DNA of 64,000 bases from an uncultured Clostridia bacterium (lineage in GTDB: Bacteria > Bacillota > Clostridia > Oscillospirales > Ruminococcaceae): contig CANRAS010000001.1 of assembly GCA_947628655.1 (NCBI GenBank), positions 1 to 64,000 of the forward strand, given 5' to 3'. Both the position numbers and the translations under genes were made by a program. The notes beneath the pieces were generated by a model, which saw only the letters and a list, made by a program, of their open reading frames with translations, was not told where the DNA came from and did not search any database. Positions 49,803-58,198 of the stretch are shown one piece after another (position 1 is the stretch's first letter; every line of letters starts with the position of its first letter).

Positions 49803-51524
49803 ATGAAACTGCGCATTGCGTCTATGGCGGTTTTTTGCGCTTATATGCTGTCGGGGTGTTCGGGGAAAAGTTCGGCTGACGGCGGGACTTCCAGCCCGCT
49901 TTTGACTTCCGCAAACGTCGAAACGTCCGACAGCACCACAACTGCCGAGAGTTCTGTACCCGACCCGACAGGTGCGGACTGCGTTGTCAAAATAGACGGC
50001 GCGGGCGGTTCCGTGTCGGGAAACGGCGCGAAAGTACAAAACGGCGTGGTTTCCATAACGCAGGCGGGAACATATAAACTCGCCGGGAAATCAGATAATT
50101 GCTGTGTTAAAGTAAACGCGGGCGATAATGACGAGGTAACGCTTGTTCTGGACGGAGTTGCTTTACATTCCGAAAGCGGAAGCGTTATCGACTGCGAAAG
50201 CGCGGGTGCGCTTACTTTGTATTTGGAAAGCGGAAGTGAAAATTCCCTCTCCGACAGCGAAAGCTATCCCGACGGGGAAACGGACGCGGTTGTATTTGTG
50301 CGTTCGGACTTGAAAATAAGCGGTGCGGGCAAATTGTCCGTGAACTCCGTACACGGCGACGCAATAAAATGCAAAGATAACCTCGCGGTATTTGACGGAG
50401 TTTTGGACGTGGTTTCCGCTGATGACGGAATAGTGGGCAAGGACGGAGTTTATCTCTGCGGGGGAAAAGTCTCCGTAAACGCGGGCGGTGACGGGCTGAA
50501 ATCTACAAACGATACCGATCCCGACAAGGGAAGTATTTATATTAAAGGCGGGGAACTTGCCGTTACAAGCGGAGCGGACGCTGTTCAGGCGGAGCGCGGT
50601 TTGATAATCAAAGGCGGGAAAATCACGGCGCAGGCAGGCGGAGGAATAACCGAAATTCCCGAAAATCAGACGGCTTGGGATTTTGACTTGAATAATTCGG
50701 ATACAAGCCAAAAAGGTTTGAAAGCAGGCGGGAATATCAAGATAAGCGGAGGAGAACTTGCGATAAATTCCGCAGACGACAGCGTTCACTCAAACGGCAG
50801 TATCACGATAAGCAACGCGGTTCTTGAACTCACGTCGGGCGACGACGCCGTTCACGCCGATGAAAATATCACGATATTAAGCGGTGAGATAAATATTCCT
50901 CAAAGCTATGAAGGAATTGAGGGCAAGAGCATTGATATTGACGGCGGGAACATCACGCTCACGGCAACGGACGACGGCTTGAACGCCGCAGGCGGTGACA
51001 ACGCGAATGTATTCGGTTTTGGGCAGGCTGTCGATGATTACTACGTCAGCATTTCGGGCGGGAATATAACCGTAAGCGCAGAGGGTGACGGCGTTGACAG
51101 CAACGGTACAATAGCGCAGAGCGGCGGCGTTCTCACGGTGTTCGGTCCGACAAATTCGGGCAACGGCGCTTTGGATTACGATTTAAGTTATGTATTAAGC
51201 GGAGGTACGCTGATAGCGGTCGGCGCGTCGGGAATGGCAAAAGCCCCGTCAACGCTTTCTCAGCCGTGTCTTTCGATAAACAGCGAAGTGCCTGCCGAAA
51301 GCAGGATAGAAGTTCGCGGCGCGGATAAAATCATTCTTGAAGTGACAAACCCCAAACCCGCGCAGTCGTTGATACTCTCGTGCGAGGAAATGGCGGTCGG
51401 CGAGGAGTACGGGATATATATTAACGGCGAACTTGCCGTATCCGTTACCGCAGAGGACGGCGTTTCGGGGAATGGGGTTCAGGACGGTATGCACGGGGTA
51501 ACATTGTTCGGACGGCGCAATTAG
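49803..51524 (+). CDS. Carbohydrate-binding beta-helix lipoprotein (Cthe_2159-like)
   Basis: This 573-aa exported lipoprotein has lipobox MLSGC (Cys19) and a Ser/Thr linker to about 55. A right-handed parallel beta-helix with about fifteen coils follows. The coils repeat Gly-Gly-x-(I/L/V) and Asp-Asp/Gly-(A/G/I)-(V/H) turns (for example GGKVSVNAGGDGLKS, GGELAVTSGADAVQAE, ISGGELAINSADDSVHS, GGNITLTATDDGLNAAGGD). Asp-rich turns probably bind calcium. The pattern matches the family of Clostridium thermocellum Cthe_2159, which binds cellulose and polygalacturonate. A role in plant polysaccharide adhesion is likely; enzymatic activity is uncertain. Confidence 0.85.
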   Translation: MKLRIASMAVFCAYMLSGCSGKSSADGGTSSPLLTSANVETSDSTTTAESSVPDPTGADCVVKIDGAGGSVSGNGAKVQNGVVSITQAGTYKLAGKSDNCCVKVNAGDNDEVTLVLDGVALHSESGSVIDCESAGALTLYLESGSENSLSDSESYPDGETDAVVFVRSDLKISGAGKLSVNSVHGDAIKCKDNLAVFDGVLDVVSADDGIVGKDGVYLCGGKVSVNAGGDGLKSTNDTDPDKGSIYIKGGELAVTSGADAVQAERGLIIKGGKITAQAGGGITEIPENQTAWDFDLNNSDTSQKGLKAGGNIKISGGELAINSADDSVHSNGSITISNAVLELTSGDDAVHADENITILSGEINIPQSYEGIEGKSIDIDGGNITLTATDDGLNAAGGDNANVFGFGQAVDDYYVSISGGNITVSAEGDGVDSNGTIAQSGGVLTVFGPTNSGNGALDYDLSYVLSGGTLIAVGASGMAKAPSTLSQPCLSINSEVPAESRIEVRGADKIILEVTNPKPAQSLILSCEEMAVGEEYGIYINGELAVSVTAEDGVSGNGVQDGMHGVTLFGRRN

Positions 51525-51820
51525 TTAGAAGTAAGAGGTAAGAGCGCGCGTCGCGCGCAGTTTATAGTTAAAAGTGCACGCATTATCCGCTTCGCGGAAA
51601 ACGCTGTGCACAGTATTTGGTGTCCGCTCTCGCGGACGATTAGATTGTCTTTAAGTCAATGCGCCCCGCCAAAGGCGGGGTGTATTTTGTAATGCGATTG
51701 CCCCGCCGTTGGCTAATTAAACAACTAGCGTTCTCCCCGCCGTAGGCGGGGAGAACGTCATTACTATTCACTTTACACCCAACACTATAAACTGTTAAAC
51801 GGCGGGTGAAACGGCATAAA
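51525..51820. repeat. Repeat stretch after the beta-helix gene
   Basis: It holds AGTAAGAGGTAAGAG heptamers abutting the stop, GCGCGCGTCGCGCGC, GTCCGC-TCTC-GCGGAC, the GATTGTCTTTAAGTCAAT module, and a copy of the CCCCGCCGTTGGCTAATT(AA) unit seen near 245 and 735. Confidence 0.7.
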
Positions 51821-51831
51821 AATATTTAACC

Positions 51832-51859
51832 TTGCCGAAACCGAGAAGTTTGGTATAAT
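51832..51859 (+). promoter_or_regulatory. Promoter of the 136-aa gene
   Basis: TTGCCG (51832-51837) and TATAAT (51854-51859) are 16 bp apart with TGG extension. It is weaker than the other promoters listed. Confidence 0.55.
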
Positions 51860-51897
51860 ATTTAAATCTCTCCGCAAACTAACCGCGAGGTGAGTTT

Positions 51898-52308
51898 ATG
51901 GGAACGGTTGTGATAATCGGCGAAAGCCGTGCGGGGGAACTTATCGGCGGTCTGCCTAAGATTGCGGTGCGGGATTTTGCCTGCGTGGACTGCGAGGACG
52001 CTGTTGTAATCTTAGGGAAAAACGCGCATTGCGAGGTAAAAAACGCCCTTAGCGTTATCGCAGACGGCGACGAACCCGCCGAACTCCCGCGCGGTGTTCA
52101 GCTGATAACATGCGGTGTTTCGCCGAAAAATACGGTCAGCGTAACTTCGCGCACTCCCGAACGGCTCACGCTGTCGCTTAACCGCTCAATCCGCACGGCG
52201 AAAGGCGTTGTAGAACCGCTCGAACTTCCCGCGCCCGTACTTCAGGGCTTTTCGGAATACGACATAATGGCAAATTTCGCCGTTCAGCTGTTAGAGAATA
52301 GTAGTTAG
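51898..52308 (+). CDS. Hypothetical Rossmann-like protein, 136 aa
   Basis: No family is assigned. The protein opens with GTVVIIGESRAGELIGGLP, then FACVDCEDAVVILG and VQLITCGVSPKNTVSVTS. The strand-loop-helix start and later segments resemble the ATP-independent part of Mur-ligase-like or Rossmann folds, but no catalytic motif is visible. An AACCGCGAGGTGAG site precedes the ATG at 51898. It is monocistronic. The C-terminal Leu-Glu-Asn-Ser-Ser is encoded next to a TTAGAGAATAGTAG repeat. Confidence 0.6.
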   Translation: MGTVVIIGESRAGELIGGLPKIAVRDFACVDCEDAVVILGKNAHCEVKNALSVIADGDEPAELPRGVQLITCGVSPKNTVSVTSRTPERLTLSLNRSIRTAKGVVEPLELPAPVLQGFSEYDIMANFAVQLLENSS

Positions 52309-52410
52309 CGAGTAATCCGACTGTTATCAGTTTATAGGGTATAGTGCCGAGTGTAAAGTAATAAGCCGTTCCACCGCCAACGGCGGGGGAAAACGCATTA
52401 AAAGCCACAA

Positions 52411-52438
52411 GAAAATCCCCCCGCGACTGCGGGGAGAA
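52411..52438 (-). terminator. Intrinsic terminator of amt
   Basis: On the minus strand CTCCCCGCAGTCGCGGGG is followed by GGATTTTCTT. It sits 35 bp after the amt stop. Confidence 0.8.
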
Positions 52439-52470
52439 TTTCTTTATTGTTAAGGGAATGTTATAAGCGA

Positions 52471-54282
52471 TTACTCGTTGTCCTGCAATGCGTCGTATCC
52501 GCTTTCGCCCGTGCGGACTTTCACAACGTCCGCTACGTCGTAAACGAATATCTTGCCGTCGCCTATTCTGCCCGTGTAAAGCACGTTCTTTGCCGTTTCA
52601 ACGACTGTTTCAACAGGAACTTTGCACACAACGATTTCCATTTTGATTTTCGGCAGCAGGTGCGTTTCAATCGGAACACCGCGGTAAAACTCTGTCGAGC
52701 CTTTCTGCATACCGCAGCCCAAAACGTTCGTTACCGTCATACCCGTAATGCCGATAGCCGACATCGCGTTTTTGAGAGCCTCGATGTGTTCGGGTTTCGT
52801 GACGATAACGACCTTCGACATATTGCCGTCCTTGGACGGAGTGTATTTTTTGTGAACGACGGGAACATCGCCCGTGCTTGCCGCGTCCGCCGCTTTTGCC
52901 TCAACTTGGGCGAGCGTATCAACTTCCTTGTCGCGTCCTGACGCGGTAGTTTCAACCTGCATAGACGGAATGAAGTCCGCATACGAACTCGGCAGACCGT
53001 GTTCCGTAGCGTCCAGTCCGACAATTTCTTCGTGGCGCGAAACGCGCAAGCCGATTGTTTTCTTGATAATCAGGAATGTAAGCGAAATAGCCGCCGCTGT
53101 CCATGCGCAGATAGCTACCGCGCCGAGCGCCTGTACTCCCAACTGCTTGAAACCGCCGCCGTAGAACAAGCCTTTTACAGCAACGCCGTCCGCGCCGATG
53201 TTTTGACCCGTACCCGTTGCGAACAAACCTACCGCGAGAGTACCCCAGATACCGTTGCAGAAGTGAACGCCTACCGCGCCGACAGGGTCGTCGATGTGAA
53301 GTTTGTAGTCGAGGAGCCAAACGCCGAATACTACCAAAAATCCCGATACAAGACCGATTATCGCCGCGCCGAGGCAGTCAACGTCAGCGCACGGCGCTGT
53401 TACGCCGACAAGTCCCGCGAGCGACGCGTTAAGGCACATCGAAACATCGGGCTTGCCGTTTTTCAGCCAAGTGAAAATCATCGTCGTGCAAGTAGCAACC
53501 GCAGGCGCTACCGTCGTTGTAAGGAATATCCTCGCAAGGCTTTCAACGCTGTTTGCCGCCGCGCCGTTAAAGCCGTACCAGCCGAACCAGAGGATAAACA
53601 CGCCCAAAGCGCCGAGGGTCATCGAGTGACCGAGGATAGCGCGAGGTTTTTTATCCTTGCCGAATTTGCCGATACGCGGACCTACCATTGCCGCGCCGAT
53701 AAGCGCGCACAAGCCGCCGCACATATGAATTGCCGCCGAACCCGCGAAATCTACAAATCCCATTTGCGCGAGCCAGCCGCCGCCCCATACCCAGTGCGCC
53801 TCGATAGGGTAGATTACAGCCGAGATAACTCCCGAATAGATACAGTAGCTTATGAACTTAGTACGTTCCGCCATTGCGCCCGAAACTATCGTCGCCGCCG
53901 TCGCGCAGAACACGAGGTTGAATACAAATTCCGCGCACCTGTCGAAGTTCGAGAAGTTTCCGAGAATGTCGAGCGTCGGCATACCGACAAGTCCCGCCAA
54001 AGCGTCCTCGCCGAGCATAAGCCCGAAACCTATCAGCACGAACACTACCGTGCCGATACAGAAATCCATAAGGTTCTTCATTATGATGTTGCCGGCGTTC
54101 TTTGCCCTTGTCATACCGGTTTCCACCATTGCAAATCCTGCCTGCATAAAGAATACCAGCGCCGCGCCGATAAGATACCAGATACCGTTGCCGTCGCCGA
54201 CGTTAAACATCGTCGCGTTGACGACTTCTTCGGCGGTAGGCTCCATAGCCTCTGCAAGCGCCGCCGTTAAAATTGCGTTCAT
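52471..54282 (-). CDS. amt: Ammonium transporter fused to a PII domain
   Basis: This 603-aa protein has an Amt channel of about eleven transmembrane helices (residues about 25-430; for example AGFAMVETGMTRAKNAGNI, then GALGVFILWFGWYGFNGAA). After a linker a complete PII signal-transduction domain follows (residues 488-603, starting MSKVVIVTKPEHIEAL). The PII part aligns without gaps to E. coli GlnB through the T-loop: QKGSTEFYRG is kept, but position 51 is Ile instead of the uridylylated Tyr. Covalent control by GlnD is therefore unlikely, whereas direct 2-oxoglutarate/ATP gating of the fused channel is plausible. The start is ATG after GGGAGCG. An ANTAR-type leader precedes it. Confidence 0.95.
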   Translation of the reverse strand: MNAILTAALAEAMEPTAEEVVNATMFNVGDGNGIWYLIGAALVFFMQAGFAMVETGMTRAKNAGNIIMKNLMDFCIGTVVFVLIGFGLMLGEDALAGLVGMPTLDILGNFSNFDRCAEFVFNLVFCATAATIVSGAMAERTKFISYCIYSGVISAVIYPIEAHWVWGGGWLAQMGFVDFAGSAAIHMCGGLCALIGAAMVGPRIGKFGKDKKPRAILGHSMTLGALGVFILWFGWYGFNGAAANSVESLARIFLTTTVAPAVATCTTMIFTWLKNGKPDVSMCLNASLAGLVGVTAPCADVDCLGAAIIGLVSGFLVVFGVWLLDYKLHIDDPVGAVGVHFCNGIWGTLAVGLFATGTGQNIGADGVAVKGLFYGGGFKQLGVQALGAVAICAWTAAAISLTFLIIKKTIGLRVSRHEEIVGLDATEHGLPSSYADFIPSMQVETTASGRDKEVDTLAQVEAKAADAASTGDVPVVHKKYTPSKDGNMSKVVIVTKPEHIEALKNAMSAIGITGMTVTNVLGCGMQKGSTEFYRGVPIETHLLPKIKMEIVVCKVPVETVVETAKNVLYTGRIGDGKIFVYDVADVVKVRTGESGYDALQDNE

Positions 54283-54321
54283 TTAAGTACGCTCCCTTCT
54301 TTTCTTTCTTAAATGCAAAAG

Positions 54322-54376
54322 GGCTATGACGCAGGCGTACTTCTCTGTACATCCGCATCATAGCCTCGTTGCTATG
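54322..54376 (-). promoter_or_regulatory. ANTAR-type dual-hairpin antiterminator leader of amt
   Basis: On the minus strand the RNA begins with hairpin 1, CAUAGC-AACGAG-GCUAUG (54376-54359), a 6-bp stem with a hexaloop having A1 and G4. It shares GCUAUG with a long hairpin, 54365-54322. That hairpin is a 19-position stem with one mismatch and hexaloop AGAGAA (54346-54341), also A1 and G4, followed by CUUUUGC. Two hexaloop hairpins with A1/G4, the first overlapping the terminator stem, is the described recognition element of ANTAR antiterminators, which act on nitrogen genes in Firmicutes. No ANTAR protein gene is in this window. Confidence 0.85.
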
Positions 54377-54381
54377 TTTAC

Positions 54382-54410
54382 ATTATAGCGCTTTCACTTA
54401 GATTTGTCAA
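54382..54410 (-). promoter_or_regulatory. Consensus sigma-A promoter of amt
   Basis: On the minus strand TTGACA (54410-54405), 17 bp, TATAAT (54387-54382). The predicted start near 54375 falls at the first base of hairpin 1. Confidence 0.9.
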
Positions 54411-54660
54411 TAGCTTTTTGCAACTTTTTGAAATTAAACTTGCATTTTGTAGAAATTCACAAAATTCTTTCCACATTTCCCCATTGTTGCTAAATATTAC
54501 ACAAAGCCGCAGTCAAAAGAGCATAAATCCCGCATATTTTGTCACGATAACGTTCCGTTCCCGAAAATGTTTCCTGTTACTTCCTGCCGATAAAGCAGAA
54601 TATATTTCAAGATTTTGCAAAAAATATGTGCGTAAACTTTCAAAAAAGGAGATGAACACG

Positions 54661-54825
54661 TTGAGCAGAGAAACGCAGAGCATTATAAAAGCGACCGTCG
54701 CGGGTACTATCGCAGGCGGGCTGGCGTTCGCCGCGGTGAAAACCCTAACCAACAACAGCAAATTCAAGCGCAAGACTACCGCTAAAGCGTTTAAGATGAT
54801 AGGCAACTTTATGGATAGTCTTTAA
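54661..54825 (+). CDS. Small hydrophobic protein, 54 aa
   Basis: A TTG start at 54661 after AAAAAAGGAGATGAACACG has a 9-nt spacing. An ATG at 54652 sits directly on the ribosome site and is less likely. The peptide has a single hydrophobic segment (ATVAGTIAGGLAFAAVKTL, residues about 11-29) and a basic tail (KFKRKTTAKAFKMIG), so one membrane span with the basic side in the cytosol. The family is not recognised, although short proteins of this type are common in Clostridia. Confidence 0.65.
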   Translation: MSRETQSIIKATVAGTIAGGLAFAAVKTLTNNSKFKRKTTAKAFKMIGNFMDSL

Positions 54826-55284
54826 GAAGTAAGTGGTCAATCCGCTTTGCGGATTGACCTGTAAGAGGTAAGATTTCAAAGTGCGCCCTTGCAGGCGCGG
54901 AAAGATTGTCTTAGGGTCAATACGTTGATTATCTAGGGAAAAGCAACGCCCCTGCACCACGGTGCAGGGGCGTATTGAATACGTTCACATAGCCCGCGTT
55001 TTGCGCGGAGCGCAAAACAACGGCGCGAAAGCGCCGTTAATTCGCCGTAGGCGAATTGCGGGCGGTCGGGCAAAGGCGCGTACACGGTCGGCGCAGGCGC
55101 GTTAATACGTTTGGCGGTAAGCTAATGCTTGATAAGGGAAAAGGTCGCACGAATTGAGCCACGCCAAACCCCACCGCAACAGCGGGGCGCACTTACCCGC
55201 AGACAATCTTTATTGTGCGCGGAGCGCACACAATAGGGTAATCCGCCAACGGCGGATTACTCGCTAACTACTAACTACTATTCT
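54826..55284. repeat. Hairpin-rich composite repeat, copy 2
   Basis: This gene-free stretch begins with a GGTCAATCCGC/GCGGATTGACC palindrome. From about 54885 it contains the composite repeat: GCGGAAAGATTGTCTTAGGG, then TCAATACGTTGATTATCTAGG, then a CGCCCCTGCACC/GGTGCAGGGGCG hairpin, GCGTTTTGCGC-GGA-GCGCAAAAC, CGGCGC-GAAA-GCGCCG, and AATTCGCC-GTA-GGCGAATT. It ends with TGAGCCACGCCAAACCCC. The stems agree with the copy at 60330, while the loops differ. Confidence 0.8.
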
Positions 55285-56787
55285 CTAGCTGCTCACATAC
55301 CAGCGATAGTTGTTGCGTCCGCTTTCTTTGACAATGTACAGCGCATTGTCCGCGTTTGCGCAGAGTTTGTCGAGATTGTCCGCGTCCTGCGGGAAACGCG
55401 CCGCGCCGCAGCTGAATGTCAGCGTAAAACCGCCGTATTCCTGCGGGTCGTCGCAGGGCTTGATGTCTTTGGCGCGCTCTTGCAGTTTGCGGAGAAGTTC
55501 GTTCACGCGTTCGGTATCAACCGTCCGCACAAGTATTACAAACTCGTCCCCGCCGTATCGTGAAATGTAGCTTATCTCGCCGAACAGTTCGCGCAGAGCC
55601 GACGAAAACTCTTTCAATATACGGTCGCCCGCGTCGTGACCGAAACGGTCGTTTACCTGCTTGAAATAGTCCACGTCAATAAACAGCAGAGAACTTTCCG
55701 CTTTCAAGCCTTTGGCAAGATATTTCCTAGCCGTGAAATCAAACGCCCTGCGGTTCATAACCGATGTGAGCGGGTCGTGGATAGAGAGATTTTCGAGGAC
55801 GCGTTTTTCCGCCGTTTCCCGTTTGTGAGAAACTAGGAACATTAGTAACGTCGCGATAAACCAAATCGACAGGAACCAGATAATATTCGTTCTGAACTGC
55901 TGAATGGCAAACGACAGCGAACGGCTCGGAATACGCACTACTACATACCAGCCGTACATAAAATCTATCTGCGAATACACCTGCGTGTAGGTTTCGTTTC
56001 CGATGTGGTAGACAACTCCCGCGGTTTTTTCACCGCTTGACATTTTGTTTTTCCAATCAATATAATCCTGCTTGTCTTTCTCGTCAATCGCCATTTGCAT
56101 TGAGATAATCGCGTTGTTCCAACTGCCGATAGACGCGCTGTTTGAACCCGCGCATTGAATGATATTCTCCGAATTTGCCTCCATAAGCCAAATTTCCGTT
56201 TCTTCGGCAAGACTTTCCGTGTACGCCATAGTTTGGATTTCTTTAAGCGGATAGGTGAGGAATCAATACCCGTTTTTCCCGCCGCCGTATGTGAAATCGG
56301 CGAACATCGTGTAAACGGACTGTCCTGTCGCCGCCGAGCGGTACGGCGCGGAAATTGACACGGGACTTGCAAGTTCCGCAGTTTCCAAAAGTCCCCACTT
56401 CTTAAACTCGTCAAGTTCGGTAGGGGAGGCGTAAATTTTCTTGTCCGCGTCGATAAATCCGATGCTTATGTAATTACAGCCCGCGTGCGTTCCGTTTATC
56501 TGGTCGTACAGCGCCTGCAAATCATCGCAGTCCTGCGCCGACAGCACGGACGACATATTCTCAACTGCGCTTGTCATATAGCGAATGGAATTGTTCATCT
56601 TCTCCGCGACAAGACTGCATATCTCGTTTGTAAGCTGTTTATCCTGACTTCGGATAAGCAGATTAAACCTAATCAGCAAAAACGTAATACCCGCGGCGCA
56701 AATCACAAGATAAATTACAAGTATTCTGAAAAACGGTATGTTCCCGCTTATTTCTTTGGAATACGGTGTTTCTTGCTTTTCTTTCAT
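55285..56787 (-). pseudogene. Diguanylate cyclase gene broken by one in-frame TGA
   Basis: A single reading frame of about 500 codons runs from the ATG at 56787 to 55285, interrupted only by TGA at 56265-56263. The first part (174 aa) has a transmembrane helix (about residues 20-42) and the start of a Cache-type sensor ending GGGKNGY. After the TGA the frame continues with FLTYPLKEIQTMAYTESL, the rest of the sensor, a second helix (IIWFLSIWFIATLLMFLV) and a GGDEF domain with RYGGDEFVIL. TGG (Trp) is the likely original codon. The sense of both parts is intact, so this is a fresh nonsense mutation, a sequencing error, or read-through. The enzyme would make cyclic di-GMP. The GGDEF portion alone could restart at an internal ATG (56229). 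Confidence 0.85.
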
Positions 56788-56807
56788 ATCTTACCCCACC
56801 CCAAACC

Positions 56808-57842
56808 TCAATTGTGCGAAAGCGCGTCTTTTACGTCGTCGTTTTCGAGAGTATCTCTGTTCACGATAATTACGCCCGTATCCACGAACTTCACGGACGT
56901 TTCTTCGCCGTTTATCAGCGACAGCGCTGTTTCAACGCTTTTGTAGCCCATATCGTACTGTTTTTGAAGAATGGTTGACGCGCTGTAGCCTTCATCGGCG
57001 ATAAGTTCGGCAATTTCGCTTGAATAGTCAAACCCGACTATCGCGACGTCGTGGCGTTCGTTTTGCTTTACGACCTGCGCGAAACCGACCGTCGAGCCGT
57101 TATTCGCGCCGAACACTCCCTTTATTTCGGGGTTCGCGAGCAATTCCTCTGCGCACTCAACCGCCTTTGCCGTGTCGCCCTCGTTGCACTTTATATCCTG
57201 CAAAATTTCCCACGACGGCGGCGCGTACTTGCTCCAATATTGGAAAAATCCCGCGAGCCGTTCTATTATCGTAAGAGAGGACGTTGACCCTACTTGAATA
57301 CCTACCTTAACGGCGTCCGCGTCGGCGTAACCGTCGGCTTTCAGCCGTGCTATCATTTCCCGTGCCGCCTCTTGTCCTGCCATAAGGTTGTCTGTCATAT
57401 AGCACACATTGTAATTATCCGTATTCGCTATTGTATCAATAAGCACTATCGGAATGCCGCCGTTATAGATTTCGTCTATCTTGCCCGAAAGATTTACGGA
57501 ATCATCGGGGGCAATCAGTATCGCGTCCGCGCCTGCCGTTTTCGCCTCGTGAAGTAAGCGTTCGTGCGACGCCCAGTCCGTTTCGACATACGAACCGCTG
57601 TAATACACGTTGCAGTCCAGAGCGTCGCCGCAGTCCCGCGCACCGTCCATAATAACCTGCCAGTAACTGCTGTTTTCGAGAACTTTCACAATCAAATAAA
57701 TATCCCGCCGACCGTCTACGATTTCGGTCAACGGCATAAATTCGGGCGCAGGCTTCACGTCCTGCGGAGCGTTGTCGGGCTTGCACCCGCAAAGCGCAAT
57801 ACAAAGCCACAAACAAATGAATGTTACGGCAAATCGTTTCAT
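56808..57842 (-). CDS. Sugar-binding lipoprotein (periplasmic-binding protein type 1)
   Basis: This 344-aa lipoprotein has lipobox ALCGC and a two-lobed sugar-binding fold of the RbsB/XylF type. Features are IYLIVKVLENSSYWQVIMDGA (first strand and helix), GADAILIAPDDS, IPIVLIDTI, GVFGANNGSTVGFAQVV and VAIVGFDYSSE. The ATG at 57842 is preferred. No ABC ATPase or permease gene follows; the next gene is the broken diguanylate cyclase, 20 bp downstream on the same strand. It may present a ligand to that sensor protein rather than to a transporter, which is an inference from gene order. Confidence 0.88.
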   Translation of the reverse strand: MKRFAVTFICLWLCIALCGCKPDNAPQDVKPAPEFMPLTEIVDGRRDIYLIVKVLENSSYWQVIMDGARDCGDALDCNVYYSGSYVETDWASHERLLHEAKTAGADAILIAPDDSVNLSGKIDEIYNGGIPIVLIDTIANTDNYNVCYMTDNLMAGQEAAREMIARLKADGYADADAVKVGIQVGSTSSLTIIERLAGFFQYWSKYAPPSWEILQDIKCNEGDTAKAVECAEELLANPEIKGVFGANNGSTVGFAQVVKQNERHDVAIVGFDYSSEIAELIADEGYSASTILQKQYDMGYKSVETALSLINGEETSVKFVDTGVIIVNRDTLENDDVKDALSHN

Positions 57843-57882
57843 TCCAACCAAATCCCCTTTAAAGAAGTAAAGTATTAATTAC

Positions 57883-57911
57883 ATTATATCATATTTTAAC
57901 TAAATTGTCAA
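57883..57911 (-). promoter_or_regulatory. Sigma-A promoter of the sugar-binding/GGDEF operon
   Basis: On the minus strand TTGACA (57911-57906), 17 bp, TATAAT (57888-57883) with TGA extension. Confidence 0.88.
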
Positions 57912-57924
57912 AAGTCAATTATTA

Positions 57925-58195
57925 AATGCCGTTCCCCGCCGAACGGCGGGGAACGGCATAAATATTAAAGCGTTCCACCCGCCGTCAGCGGGGAGAACGC
58001 TGTACAAAAACGCCCCGCCGTCGGCGGGGCGTTTTGACTTAAAGACAATCTAATCGTCCGCGAGAGCGGACACTCAAATAAACAGCAGGCAAAGTCTGCT
58101 GTTTGAGGGTAATCCGCCGTAGGCGGATTACTCGCTAACCTCCAGCCTCTGCGATGTTCCGCGTAAGCGGAACGAGCACTTCTAGCCTCTTGCCC
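57925..58195. repeat. Palindrome cluster
   Basis: Consecutive inverted repeats: GCCGTTCCCCGCCG / CGGCGGGGAACGGC (57929-57957), CGCCCCGCC/GGCGGGGCG (58011-58032), CGTCCGCGAGAGCGGAC (58048-58064), AAACAGCAG/CTGCTGTTT (58080-58103), GTAATCCGCC/GGCGGATTAC (58110-58131) and GTTCCGC/GCGGAAC (58154-58172). No gene was recognised. Confidence 0.7.
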
Positions 58196-58198
58196 GCC

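Noticed and set aside
52999-54270. Long plus-strand open frame (423 aa) opposite amt
   Set aside because: It is the complement of a clearly coding Amt-PII gene and has the composition of a shadow frame, with no ribosome site.
55285-56229. Separate intact diguanylate cyclase gene starting at 56229
   Set aside because: The frame upstream is continuous with the sensor part apart from one TGA, and the shorter version would lack the first membrane helix and half of the sensor.
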